Shown here: one piece after another, positions 11,401-18,314 of the stretch
Layout of the letters: every line of letters begins with the position of its first letter
How positions within the stretch are numbered: the first letter of the stretch is position 1
NCBI GenBank assembly: GCA_019638455.1
Contig: JAHBTU010000003.1
Span: 930,001 to 994,000, forward strand
DNA length: 64,000 bases
From: Saprospiraceae bacterium
Lineage (GTDB): Bacteria; Bacteroidota; Bacteroidia; Chitinophagales; Saprospiraceae
Reading direction: 5' to 3'
Notes under the pieces: model-generated
What the model was told of the DNA's origin: nothing
What the model saw: only the letters and a program-made list of their open reading frames with translations
Databases searched by the model: none
Translations under genes and position numbers: made by a program

Positions 11401-14400
11401 CACGGGACAGCGATGTAGAGCGACTGCCCGCCATAAAGTCGGTTGTTCTTGACGGCGCACCAATGCGCCGAGATGCCGCCCCGGTCGGTCTCGAGCACGG
11501 GGATTTCGACGTTGGTCGCGCCATTGACGCTGAGCCATCGTGGGTTTTGCAATAGGCCGTTGTGTTCGCGGGCAAAAAAGATGTTCAGGTTGTCGGTTTT
11601 GCCGCCGAGCCATATTCGGGCGGTTTCGCCCGGTTCGTTTGTTGTTTTTTCGGCGGTGGCTGATGGTTTTTCAAACTGTGTGGCGCGATTGTTTTTGTCC
11701 CAAACGCGCACGATTTTTTCGATTTCAATTTTTTCTCCAAAGGCATCTTGCGTGGTCAGGGTGGCGAGATACCAGCCTGCGTTGAGGTTTTTGCGCAGAT
11801 TGATTTTCTTGGCGGCAGCGGTATTGAACTCAAAGGGGACGATAAAATCCTCGCGCTCCCATTTGGTGGGAGCGTCTTCGTCCTTCCATGCGAAGTCGGG
11901 GAAAAGCCTTGTCCACTCATCTTTCGGGACGGTGGCCAAGTCCGGGTTTTGCCAGTAGCGTTCTGCGAAAAATTTGCCCGGGTGGCGCAGCGGCTGGAAC
12001 GCGACGGTGCCTTTGGCATCTTGAGGTTGGCCTGCCAAGTTTTTGGTTTCCAAGGAAATGCTGTCGAGGCTGCTCAATTCCATTTCGTTGCCGAGGCCCC
12101 AATTCACTTGCAAGGCAACGTAGCCGGCAGTGACGATTTGCTCGCTGCTGCGTGTCTCGCCTGTGATGTCGGTCACGTCGGCATAGACGGTGTAGTCGAA
12201 CATCGGGCGGTCTTTTTTCGGGATGTCGGCATCGGGAATTAGGGGGAATTTTACTTCGAATTTGCCTTCCGCGTCGGTTGTGGTCACGCCATTGGCGATT
12301 TCCATTTGGTCGGTTCGCCACGGGGGGAAGATGCGCCGCCCCCAGCCCCAGTCCCAAAAAGGGAATCGCGCTTGCCGCACCACGCGATAGCGCACCTGTG
12401 CGCCATCCACGTTGCTGCCTGCATACGCTTTGACTTCGCCGCGCGCGGTCACCGTTTCGCCGAGGCGAAAGGCCGTTTCGATGGGTTTGAAGGTGACTTC
12501 AAACTTTGGGCGTTTGTATTCCTCCACGCTGAAATAAGTGGCGCCTTCGGCATTTTCGCAACTTATTTGCATCTGGCCTGTCAGCCCGGTAGCGGGCGCG
12601 GTGAACGCGCCGTTGAAGGTGCCAAACTCGTTGGAGCGCAGCTGTAGCACTGCTTTTTCCTGATGGTTGACATCGTAGAATTTGACGGTGACGGGTTGGT
12701 TGGGGGTGATTTGGGGCAATTGGGCGTCGTTTCTTTTGAATAGCACCCCTTTGAAATACACCGTCTGGCCGGGTCGGTAGATGGCGCGGTCGGTGAAGAA
12801 ATGCGCGTAGAGTCGCGGTGGGGCCTCGTAGTAGCTGCGGTAGCTGTAGTGCTGACCCAGCCAGAGCGTGTCGTTGCCCAATGAGGCACGGACGTTGGCG
12901 TATTGGCTGTCGGGCAAGCGCCCTTTGGCCAATCCGTTTTGGTTGGTGACGATGCTTTGGAGGGCGCCTTGCCCTTGACGGCGCTGATATTCGGGGGCAA
13001 AAAAATCGAGTTTCACGCCGGCCAAGGGAGCGCCACTTTGCCGGTGGGCCACGATGAAATTGGGTTGATTTTCCTCGCGAAACGTGACGGCAGCGAGATT
13101 GGAGACCGTGAAGGCTGTGTATGCGACGTGGCCTTTTTTAGGGTCAAAGTCCCTGTTTTCGGCAGCAAGCAAGTAATAATGCCCCAATGACATACTGCTC
13201 AGGTATATTTCGGTGGTGTGCGGCTGGTAGTCGGCGGGGAGTGGGATGTCCCAATCGCGGGCTTGCACTTGGGGCAAGGATTGCAGTCGCTCCACGATGC
13301 GGTCGTAGGGCACGTTGTTCAGAAAGTTCTGGTCAAAATTGGCTCTCACGACTTTTGTGAACACCTTGCTCACGTTGCGTAGTTGCACCTGCACGAGGGC
13401 GGGTTTTTCGGGCAAATAGACATTTTCCACCGTGATGCTCAACGACGTGCCGCGAATCTGGTCGAGCAGGTTTTGGCAAAGTTGTGCGCCGTGGGTGTTG
13501 GGGTGGCGGCGAATGGCATCTTCGAGTTCGGTCACTGCCGTCTGTGCGTTTTGCCCTTTTTCCGCCTCAAGGCCGTAGCGATGTTGCGCGATATGGAAAA
13601 CGATTTCTGCGTCGGAGGGGTGATTGTAGTGGGTTTTGTGGAGTATTTCGAGGGCGTTGAGGAAGAGCGCGTCTTTGTTTTCGAGCGTGGAGTTGTTTTT
13701 GGCAAATCGCAGGCGCGACAAATCGGCATCAATGTGGGCGGCGGCATCGCCGCCAGTAGGAACAGTGTGCGCAGCTAACACTTTTTGGTAAAGATTGATT
13801 GCCAGCCACTTGCCCGACGTAGAGTCTTTGCTTTCAAATTTTGTTTTCACGAAATCTGCCGCCTTTGCGAAGGCTTCAGGTTGGTTGAGCGAGAAAGCGT
13901 AGGCGGGTTCGGTGAGCCAACTGCGTTCGTTGGAAAAATGCTCCAAGGCGCGGTGGGCGAGCAAGTCAAAGAGGGTAGGGCGGAGGGGTTGGCCATTGAC
14001 CATGTCGCCTTGGCCGGGCGAAAGCACGTCGCGGAAGGATTCGACGGGTGTGTCTTTCAAGATGCCTTCGGGAGCGACGGAGGCAGAGTATAGTTGGATG
14101 GCCCGTTTCTCAATTTGAGCGGCTGACCATGTTAGGATGTCTCCGCCCTCTCCATCGGGAATGGGTGTCCTGTCATTGATGCGCCAGCCCTGATTGTTTA
14201 GGTAGGTGGCGTAGAGCTGGCCGAGGATGCTTTGCAGCACGGCTTTTTCGGGCAATGCAGATGTTTTTTCTTCTTTTTCAAAGAGTTGCACGGCTTTCAC
14301 AAAGCCGTCTTCTTCGAGTTGGGTCACATATTTCCCCCGGTAAAGCAAGGCTTTTATGACCTGCGGGCTGTTTTTGTCGCGGGTGGCTTTGGCCTGAATG

Positions 14401-14633
14401 GCTTCTGAGCGTTCGAGGGCGCTTTTGAAGAGGCCTTGGCGTTCGAGGCTGTCCACGATTTTCCAGTCGTCGGCGTAGTCGCCGGTGAGCGGCAGCGGTG
14501 TCGGCATTTCCTTAGATGGTTTGTTTTTGATGGATGATGTAGGCGAGTCCTTTTTCGCGGCGGATTTGCAGGCGAGTATCAGGACAAAAGAAAGAATGAG
14601 AAGGGGTAGGGGGGTGATTCGGTGCTTGGTCAT
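8487..14633 (-). CDS. Alpha-2-macroglobulin family lipoprotein (large bacterial A2M, thioester present)
   Basis: At 2048 residues this is the largest gene in the window. Bacterial A2M proteins trap proteases that attack the cell envelope. The N-terminus MTKHRITPLPLLILSFVLILAC ends in a lipobox with Cys22, so it should be lipid-anchored in the periplasm or outer membrane. MG-type domains follow (FFTDRAIYRPGQTVYFKG; EEYKRPKFEVTF), then a central A2M domain (ETVFFFPEMRTDAAGNVVLKF) and a helical thioester domain with CSEQ at Cys1502, matching the CxEQ thioester consensus. The bait-like Pro/Ala/Glu-rich stretch around APAPSGAREEAAHDMMEAE lies just before the A2M domain. It is transcribed towards a hairpin at 8440-8466. 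No adjacent penicillin-binding protein 1C gene is seen, unlike the enterobacterial arrangement. Confidence 0.92.
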   Translation of the reverse strand: MTKHRITPLPLLILSFVLILACKSAAKKDSPTSSIKNKPSKEMPTPLPLTGDYADDWKIVDSLERQGLFKSALERSEAIQAKATRDKNSPQVIKALLYRGKYVTQLEEDGFVKAVQLFEKEEKTSALPEKAVLQSILGQLYATYLNNQGWRINDRTPIPDGEGGDILTWSAAQIEKRAIQLYSASVAPEGILKDTPVESFRDVLSPGQGDMVNGQPLRPTLFDLLAHRALEHFSNERSWLTEPAYAFSLNQPEAFAKAADFVKTKFESKDSTSGKWLAINLYQKVLAAHTVPTGGDAAAHIDADLSRLRFAKNNSTLENKDALFLNALEILHKTHYNHPSDAEIVFHIAQHRYGLEAEKGQNAQTAVTELEDAIRRHPNTHGAQLCQNLLDQIRGTSLSITVENVYLPEKPALVQVQLRNVSKVFTKVVRANFDQNFLNNVPYDRIVERLQSLPQVQARDWDIPLPADYQPHTTEIYLSSMSLGHYYLLAAENRDFDPKKGHVAYTAFTVSNLAAVTFREENQPNFIVAHRQSGAPLAGVKLDFFAPEYQRRQGQGALQSIVTNQNGLAKGRLPDSQYANVRASLGNDTLWLGQHYSYRSYYEAPPRLYAHFFTDRAIYRPGQTVYFKGVLFKRNDAQLPQITPNQPVTVKFYDVNHQEKAVLQLRSNEFGTFNGAFTAPATGLTGQMQISCENAEGATYFSVEEYKRPKFEVTFKPIETAFRLGETVTARGEVKAYAGSNVDGAQVRYRVVRQARFPFWDWGWGRRIFPPWRTDQMEIANGVTTTDAEGKFEVKFPLIPDADIPKKDRPMFDYTVYADVTDITGETRSSEQIVTAGYVALQVNWGLGNEMELSSLDSISLETKNLAGQPQDAKGTVAFQPLRHPGKFFAERYWQNPDLATVPKDEWTRLFPDFAWKDEDAPTKWEREDFIVPFEFNTAAAKKINLRKNLNAGWYLATLTTQDAFGEKIEIEKIVRVWDKNNRATQFEKPSATAEKTTNEPGETARIWLGGKTDNLNIFFAREHNGLLQNPRWLSVNGATNVEIPVLETDRGGISAHWCAVKNNRLYGGQSLYIAVPWSNKDLNISFETFRDKLAPGQQEEWRIKISGPKKEKVAAEMVAAMYDASLDQFLPHEWNTINYPTQYPRVNFSASQAFGSHNGNVRNEATRRDARPVRRYRALNWFGFPLWAGRDRLMKTAARADGVDFNMAAPAPSGAREEAAHDMMEAEVATGKAEEITQDKATAPQAPDGMGGDEPAPAPPAPIRRNLSETVFFFPEMRTDAAGNVVLKFTMNEALTRWKLLTYAHTKDLQQAISAKEIVTQKELMVLANPPRFLRAGDEIEFSAKVSNLSQENLNGKATLSLLDANTLQPLESVFGMTGSSREANFATPAGQSSPLSWKVKVPEDFTGAVTWQIFADSKNFKDGEESTIPVVTNRMLVTETLPITVRGNQTKEFVFENLKNAPSGSNASLVTQKYTLEFTSNPAWYAVQALPYLMEFPHECSEQIFSRFYANTLASSVTEKMPNIRRIYDRWKGTDALKSNLSKNQELKYALLEETPWVLDAQNEEQQKQNIALLFDLNRMADERERAINTLAERQYPNGGWAWFPGGRDSWHITQHIVSGFGHLKQLGAFNAEKDPVAAGMLDRAISYCDAKLAEQYRELERLVQEGKAKWDDDHLDGMAIHYLYARSFFQPQPDPQQGGAKPGREHSYYLSQAEKYWLKKGLYQEGMLALALHRSGRPDAAQRIVASLRERALMKEELGMYWPVDWGYYWYQLPVETQALMVEVFDEVAQDRKAVEELRIWLLKNKQTNRWESTKATAEAVYALLLHGDNWLQNTKPVQVSLGGKTLKPNEYEPGTGYFKQNWGRAEVKNSWSNIKVENPNSNIVWGAAYWQYFEDLDKIKDFQKTPLTIVKQLFKEENSPTGPVLKPVAEGQTLQRGDKIKVRIEIRVDRAMEYVHLKDMRAAGFEPVNVLSGYRWQGGLGYYESTKDLATHFFIDYLPRGTYVFEYPLFVSHKGDMSNGITTMQCMYAPEFTSHSRGARVRVD

Positions 14634-14664
14634 TGTCGAGTGTATTCGGTTAAAGATGTGTGGT

Positions 14665-15387
14665 TTAGAGAAAAAATCTCGGAGAACCCATCAACTGTTT
14701 TGATTTTTTTCGGCGTTTTTTTTCGAGCGAAAAAACGAGGGAAAGGTCTTCGATTTGAAGTCGGTCTGTTAGTAGGAATTCCGAAGTGATATATCCATTG
14801 GAGGATAAACGAATTTTTGCTGGGCCATTCTGAAGTTTCTTGATGGGTACTTCCAATGTGAAGATGCCATTGGCATCGGTGGTGGTTCTATATTGGGAGT
14901 TGCACAGTTTCACCTTTACGTTTTCCAGCCCTCTTTCGGTGTATTCATCCACCACTTTGCCGGAGATGATGCGTGTGGCGTTCTGTTTTTTTATGTGCGG
15001 GGGCGCGACCTTTCCGGTCTTGGTGTGTGCTTGCTGAACGGGCGATTGTTCCGTCTGAACGGGAGCGAGGTGCTGGTCATCGAGAGGTTGTTGGGCCATC
15101 AACAGTACGGCGACGCTTGCGGCAGCGGCGGTCAGACCGCTTCTTCTGGCTTGGACGACGCGTTTTAGCGTCGGCGTGTACAGGGGCCTGTCCAGTTGCT
15201 CTTGGCGGAATCGCCCGCAGATTTTGCCGTTTTTTTTCTTAAAATGTTCGAGGATTTCCGTGTCGGTTTTGTTGGTAAAATCCACGACTTGCTTTTCACA
15301 GGTGGCGCAAAAACGGCAGTCGTGGCGGACGGGTTTCATTTTTAACCATTTTTCGTGGCATGGGGCAGGGATGGAGATTTTAGCCAT
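14665..15387 (-). CDS. Membrane protein with CxxC motif and carboxypeptidase-regulatory-like domain
   Basis: The protein has 240 residues. The start at 15387 (MAKISIPAPCHEKWLKMKP) fits the common Bacteroidota form of this family; an upstream in-frame ATG at 15426 adds 13 residues. The N-terminal cytoplasmic part carries CHEKW and CRFCATCEKQVVDFTNKT, a Cys-rich motif often seen ahead of a membrane segment. It is followed by one hydrophobic segment (GLTAAAASVAVLLMAQQ) and a periplasmic carboxypeptidase-regulatory-like fold (ISGKVVDEYTERGLENVKVKL, TTTDANGIFTLEV). The role is unknown; such proteins may act as sensors or anchors. It lies 31 bases upstream of the A2M gene on the same strand and may be co-transcribed with it. 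Confidence 0.75.
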   Translation of the reverse strand: MAKISIPAPCHEKWLKMKPVRHDCRFCATCEKQVVDFTNKTDTEILEHFKKKNGKICGRFRQEQLDRPLYTPTLKRVVQARRSGLTAAAASVAVLLMAQQPLDDQHLAPVQTEQSPVQQAHTKTGKVAPPHIKKQNATRIISGKVVDEYTERGLENVKVKLCNSQYRTTTDANGIFTLEVPIKKLQNGPAKIRLSSNGYITSEFLLTDRLQIEDLSLVFSLEKKRRKKSKQLMGSPRFFL

Positions 15388-15548
15388 GCTGTTTTGCGTT
15401 TGAGTTGTGAAAATTATTGATTCCAATCGCGGCTCATCTCGAATCGTATTTCGCCGGAGGTGGGCGGAATGTTGAATCGGTTACAAACGTACGAAAGCAT
15501 GGATGCAGTCTGACGGAGAATTACACGGAATCGCGACATTTTTTGAGC

Positions 15549-15588
15549 AAAAAAAAACGCTGACTCCTTGCAAGCGAGCCAGCGTTTT
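15549..15588 (-). terminator. Intrinsic terminator of the Rpn gene
   Basis: Read on the minus strand, a near-perfect stem of about 17 bp (AAAACGCTGGCTCG... paired with ...GAGTCAGCGTTTT) is followed by a run of nine T. It lies 20 bases beyond the Rpn stop codon and separates it from the next gene. The plus-strand side has only four T, so it acts mainly on minus transcripts. Confidence 0.85.
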
Positions 15589-15608
15589 CATCACAAGAGA
15601 GGGCTTTG

Positions 15609-16559
15609 TTATTTTTTTTGAATGTCGGCTTTTATTTGTCGCACGAATTCTTGTGTCACCCCGGCAATGAAAGCGATTTGCTCATCGCTCCAGTCGGTGT
15701 TTTGAAGCAATGATGCGACAAACTGCTTGTTGGCTTCGAGTTTGCCTTCGAGTTTGCCCTCGAGTTTGCCCTCGAGTTTGCCTTCTCTTCTGATTTTATC
15801 TATTAGCGACATGGTGCGAGATTGAATTTTGTCAGGTAAAGTGTTCAAGATTTGGTCAAGACTTGTGTCCTCTGGGGAGGATTGGCCGAAATATGAAATG
15901 GTCATTTCAAATAGGTCGTTTCCCTCTTCCTGAATCAGAAATTCCTCTGCAAAAATAAGGAACTCCGGTGCTGATTGCAAAAATGATTTTTTGTCATGCA
16001 CGGTTTTCAATGCCAAAAAAACATTGAGCAGGTGTTCGAGGTTCTGACCGCGTAGGCGTTCGACCTCAAAGGCCGCGAGGTCGGTGAGGTGATAGTCGAA
16101 TTGAGGCACAAATCGTTTGAGTTTTTCGGAAATACCTTCAAAATAACTCCAAAATGGGCGATGTTCCCATGCCTCTGCGCCGTGATATACGACAATAGGT
16201 ATAGGTAGTGAAAGCGATTTTTTCTGGCGAAGGTCGCTTTTCCAGACGTTGAGCATATACTGCAAGAGCTGGACGAATATAGGCACGGAGGGTTTGACGC
16301 TTTTGTGCTCAAAGATGAAGCATAGCCTCAGCGGGCTGCCGTCGTTCATAAGACAAGTCCACACGACATCTGAATAGGATGCCTTTAGCCACCGCCCCAC
16401 AAAGCTGTCGGATGATTTTTGGAGGGTGTCGAAATCAAGTTGCCGCGCAATTTCAGGGGGGAGAAATTTTTTCAGGTATATCACCACGACGCTTCGCAAC
16501 GAGAAGGCTCCTTTGAAATAGGCATCGTGATGGTGGCGGGAGTAAGTGCGTTTTGCCAT
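15609..16559 (-). CDS. Rpn-family recombination-promoting nuclease / putative transposase (PD-(D/E)XK)
   Basis: The protein has 316 residues. The family (RpnA-like, formerly transposase_31) consists of DNA endonucleases that promote RecA-independent recombination. The start MAKRTYSRHHHDAYFKGAF and the catalytic pattern YSDVVW...LCFIFEHKS (Asp, then Glu-x-Lys) match the PD-(D/E)XK core, and PIPIVVYHGAEAW is the usual following block. Near the C-terminus the sequence GKLE is repeated four times (15735-15782, 12-bp units), followed by a helical tail. It has its own terminator at 15549-15588 and is flanked by unrelated genes, consistent with a stand-alone mobile-type gene. Activity is inferred from the intact motifs. 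Confidence 0.88.
   Translation of the reverse strand: MAKRTYSRHHHDAYFKGAFSLRSVVVIYLKKFLPPEIARQLDFDTLQKSSDSFVGRWLKASYSDVVWTCLMNDGSPLRLCFIFEHKSVKPSVPIFVQLLQYMLNVWKSDLRQKKSLSLPIPIVVYHGAEAWEHRPFWSYFEGISEKLKRFVPQFDYHLTDLAAFEVERLRGQNLEHLLNVFLALKTVHDKKSFLQSAPEFLIFAEEFLIQEEGNDLFEMTISYFGQSSPEDTSLDQILNTLPDKIQSRTMSLIDKIRREGKLEGKLEGKLEGKLEANKQFVASLLQNTDWSDEQIAFIAGVTQEFVRQIKADIQKK
15735..15782 (-). repeat. Four 12-bp tandem repeats encoding GKLE in the Rpn gene
   Basis: Four in-frame 12-base units (TTCGAGTTTGCC and CTCGAGTTTGCC on the plus strand) encode GKLE x4. Expansion or contraction would lengthen or shorten the helical linker without a frameshift. Confidence 0.9.
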
Positions 16560-16611
16560 GCGGATTATTGGTTGCGATGTTGAGCGAAACAGGGCAAAGA
16601 ACGCGCTTTCC

Positions 16612-17931
16612 TCATCGTTTCACAGCTTTCCCTACCAGTGTTTGCATCTCGCTCGTAATGATTTTCACCACAAAAACGCCTTTTGGCAACTCCGCCGCAT
16701 CCACCCATACCGTCGTTGCGCGATTGCCTGTGAGCGAGCGAAGCATTTTTCCCTGAAGGTCGAAAACTTCGACGCGCTCAATAGGGGCTGCGGCCTCGAT
16801 TTGCCAGCCATCGGTGGCGGGGTTGGGCCAGATTTTAATCGGGTTTTCAATGGTCTCGTTCACGGAAACAGGAGCGCAAACGAGCTGGTTGAGGTAGCTC
16901 CACATCACATTGTCGAAAGCGATGGGCACATTGCCGCCGCCGGGGCCGAGGTAGCCAGCCTCGCCTTGCCGCACCACGACCCAGCCCTTGGAAGGGACGA
17001 CATGGATTTTCTGGTCGTTTTTGCCGAGCGCGGCATACATATCGTCAGGCGCGTTGGGGATGAGTTTCCCGTTGAACACAAACTGCAATCCGGGCAACAT
17101 GAAATTCTCCTGCCCCGCAAGCCACCAAAGGTAGCCGTAGCTCTTGTTCAGGTTTTGCGAGGGGCGAATCATGTCGTTGAAATACTGCGGGTCGTGCAGC
17201 AGGGTGTCGCCATCCCATACGCCGCGAGCCTGCATGAGCAGCCCGAAACGCGCCATGTCGCGGGCTTTGCCATACATCACGCGGTCGAGCCATAGGCCTT
17301 TCATGCCCGTGCGGTCGAGTATGCGGTTTTTGGTGAACAGGTTCATGTTTTGGCCGCTGGCAGATTCCAGCACTTTGTGGACGAGCCGGTAGGGCGCGTT
17401 GTGGTAGGCCCAGCGCGTGCCGGCATCGGCCTTGTAGGTGAGGCAACTGGGCATTTCGCAGTTGTCGTTGACTACATTGTCTTCCAGCCCAGTGGTCATG
17501 GTGAGTTGGTGCCAGACGGTGATGAGCGCCTCCTTGTCGGGTGGGGCGGAAGTCCAGCCCGTGCCGAGGTGAGTGCTGGTTTTGTCGTGGATATTGAGCA
17601 GCCCCTCTTCTTGTGCTTGGCCGACGAGGAAGGCAGTCAGTGATTTGCCCGCTGAGGCCCAATACCAGAATGAGTCTTGGGTGAAAGTGCCGAAGTATTT
17701 TTCCAGTACGATACGGCCATCTTTCAAAAGGATGAACGACTTGGTGCCGCGTTCTTCCAGAAATCCGTAGAGACTGTCAATTTTTTCGGGGCAAAACCCG
17801 AGTTCCGACGGGGCGATTGTCTGCCAAGTATTGCCTGTTTTGGGCGGGAAATAGAGGTCTGGTTTTTGGGAAAACAAATTGAAAGCAAAGAAGGCGAAGA
17901 GGTTGAAGGTAAGCAGCAATCGGAAAGCCAT
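16612..17931 (-). CDS. Secreted serine hydrolase (class C beta-lactamase fold) with T9SS type A signal
   Basis: The protein has 439 residues. A signal peptide (MAFRLLLTFNLFAFFAFNLFS) is followed by a beta-lactamase/penicillin-binding-protein-like hydrolase domain. The catalytic SxxK is SAGKS in FWYWASAGKSLTAFLVG, and YHN in WAYHNAPYRLVHK matches the YxN motif. The C-terminus (IKIWPNPATDGWQIEAAA to LVGKAVKR) is a type A sorting domain, so the enzyme should be exported to the cell surface or medium. The substrate is unknown; family members include esterases, D-amino-acid peptidases and 6-aminohexanoate hydrolases. A MITE-like element (17958-18114) lies just upstream, between this gene and any promoter further away. 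Confidence 0.88.
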   Translation of the reverse strand: MAFRLLLTFNLFAFFAFNLFSQKPDLYFPPKTGNTWQTIAPSELGFCPEKIDSLYGFLEERGTKSFILLKDGRIVLEKYFGTFTQDSFWYWASAGKSLTAFLVGQAQEEGLLNIHDKTSTHLGTGWTSAPPDKEALITVWHQLTMTTGLEDNVVNDNCEMPSCLTYKADAGTRWAYHNAPYRLVHKVLESASGQNMNLFTKNRILDRTGMKGLWLDRVMYGKARDMARFGLLMQARGVWDGDTLLHDPQYFNDMIRPSQNLNKSYGYLWWLAGQENFMLPGLQFVFNGKLIPNAPDDMYAALGKNDQKIHVVPSKGWVVVRQGEAGYLGPGGGNVPIAFDNVMWSYLNQLVCAPVSVNETIENPIKIWPNPATDGWQIEAAAPIERVEVFDLQGKMLRSLTGNRATTVWVDAAELPKGVFVVKIITSEMQTLVGKAVKR

Positions 17932-17957
17932 AGCGAGAAAGTTTAGATAAAGTCATT

Positions 17958-18114
17958 GTAAAAACTTAGCGAGGTTGTCTCCAAGTGATAGTTGTTGACA
18001 GGATTAACAATATTTACAGGATTTGCATCCTTATTCTTGGAAAAAAACCTGTAAGTCTTGTTAATCCTGTCGAAATTTGAACTTGGAGACAGCCTGGAGC
18101 GGCTAAGTTTTTAC
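17958..18114. mobile_element. MITE-like element, copy 1, with 13-bp terminal inverted repeats and 8-bp target duplication
   Basis: The ends are the perfect inverted repeat GTAAAAACTTAGC (17958-17970) and GCTAAGTTTTTAC (18102-18114). The element is flanked on both sides by AAGTCATT (17950-17957 and 18115-18122), as expected of target duplication. The interior is also palindromic: GACAGGATTAACAA faces TTGTTAATCCTGTC, and TGTCTCCAAG faces CTTGGAGACA. It is 157 bp long and has no coding capacity. It would be moved in trans by a transposase not present here. A second full copy is at 56097-56256. Confidence 0.85.
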
Positions 18115-18229
18115 AAGTCATTTTGACAAAGATAGCGCCTCCGCGCTTAATGGGCTTTTCCCTGAAAATCCGCTTGTCGATGATTTTTAGCCCCCTCGCC
18201 TCGTCTAACTCACAGACAGTCAAATCACA

Positions 18230-18259
18230 TTGTATTATTCCAAAACTTGCCTACTTTTA
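18230..18259 (+). promoter_or_regulatory. Candidate promoter of the EAD11 gene
   Basis: TTG at 18230-18232, a 19-base spacer, then TACTTTTA at 18252-18259. This is one base from TAnnTTTG, with the correct spacing for the Bacteroidota housekeeping sigma factor. The translation start follows at 18315. Confidence 0.45.
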
Positions 18260-18314
18260 CAACCGCTAAACCAACCAAGGCCGGTTGTTTGAAAACCATT
18301 CCATCCTTTTTGCT

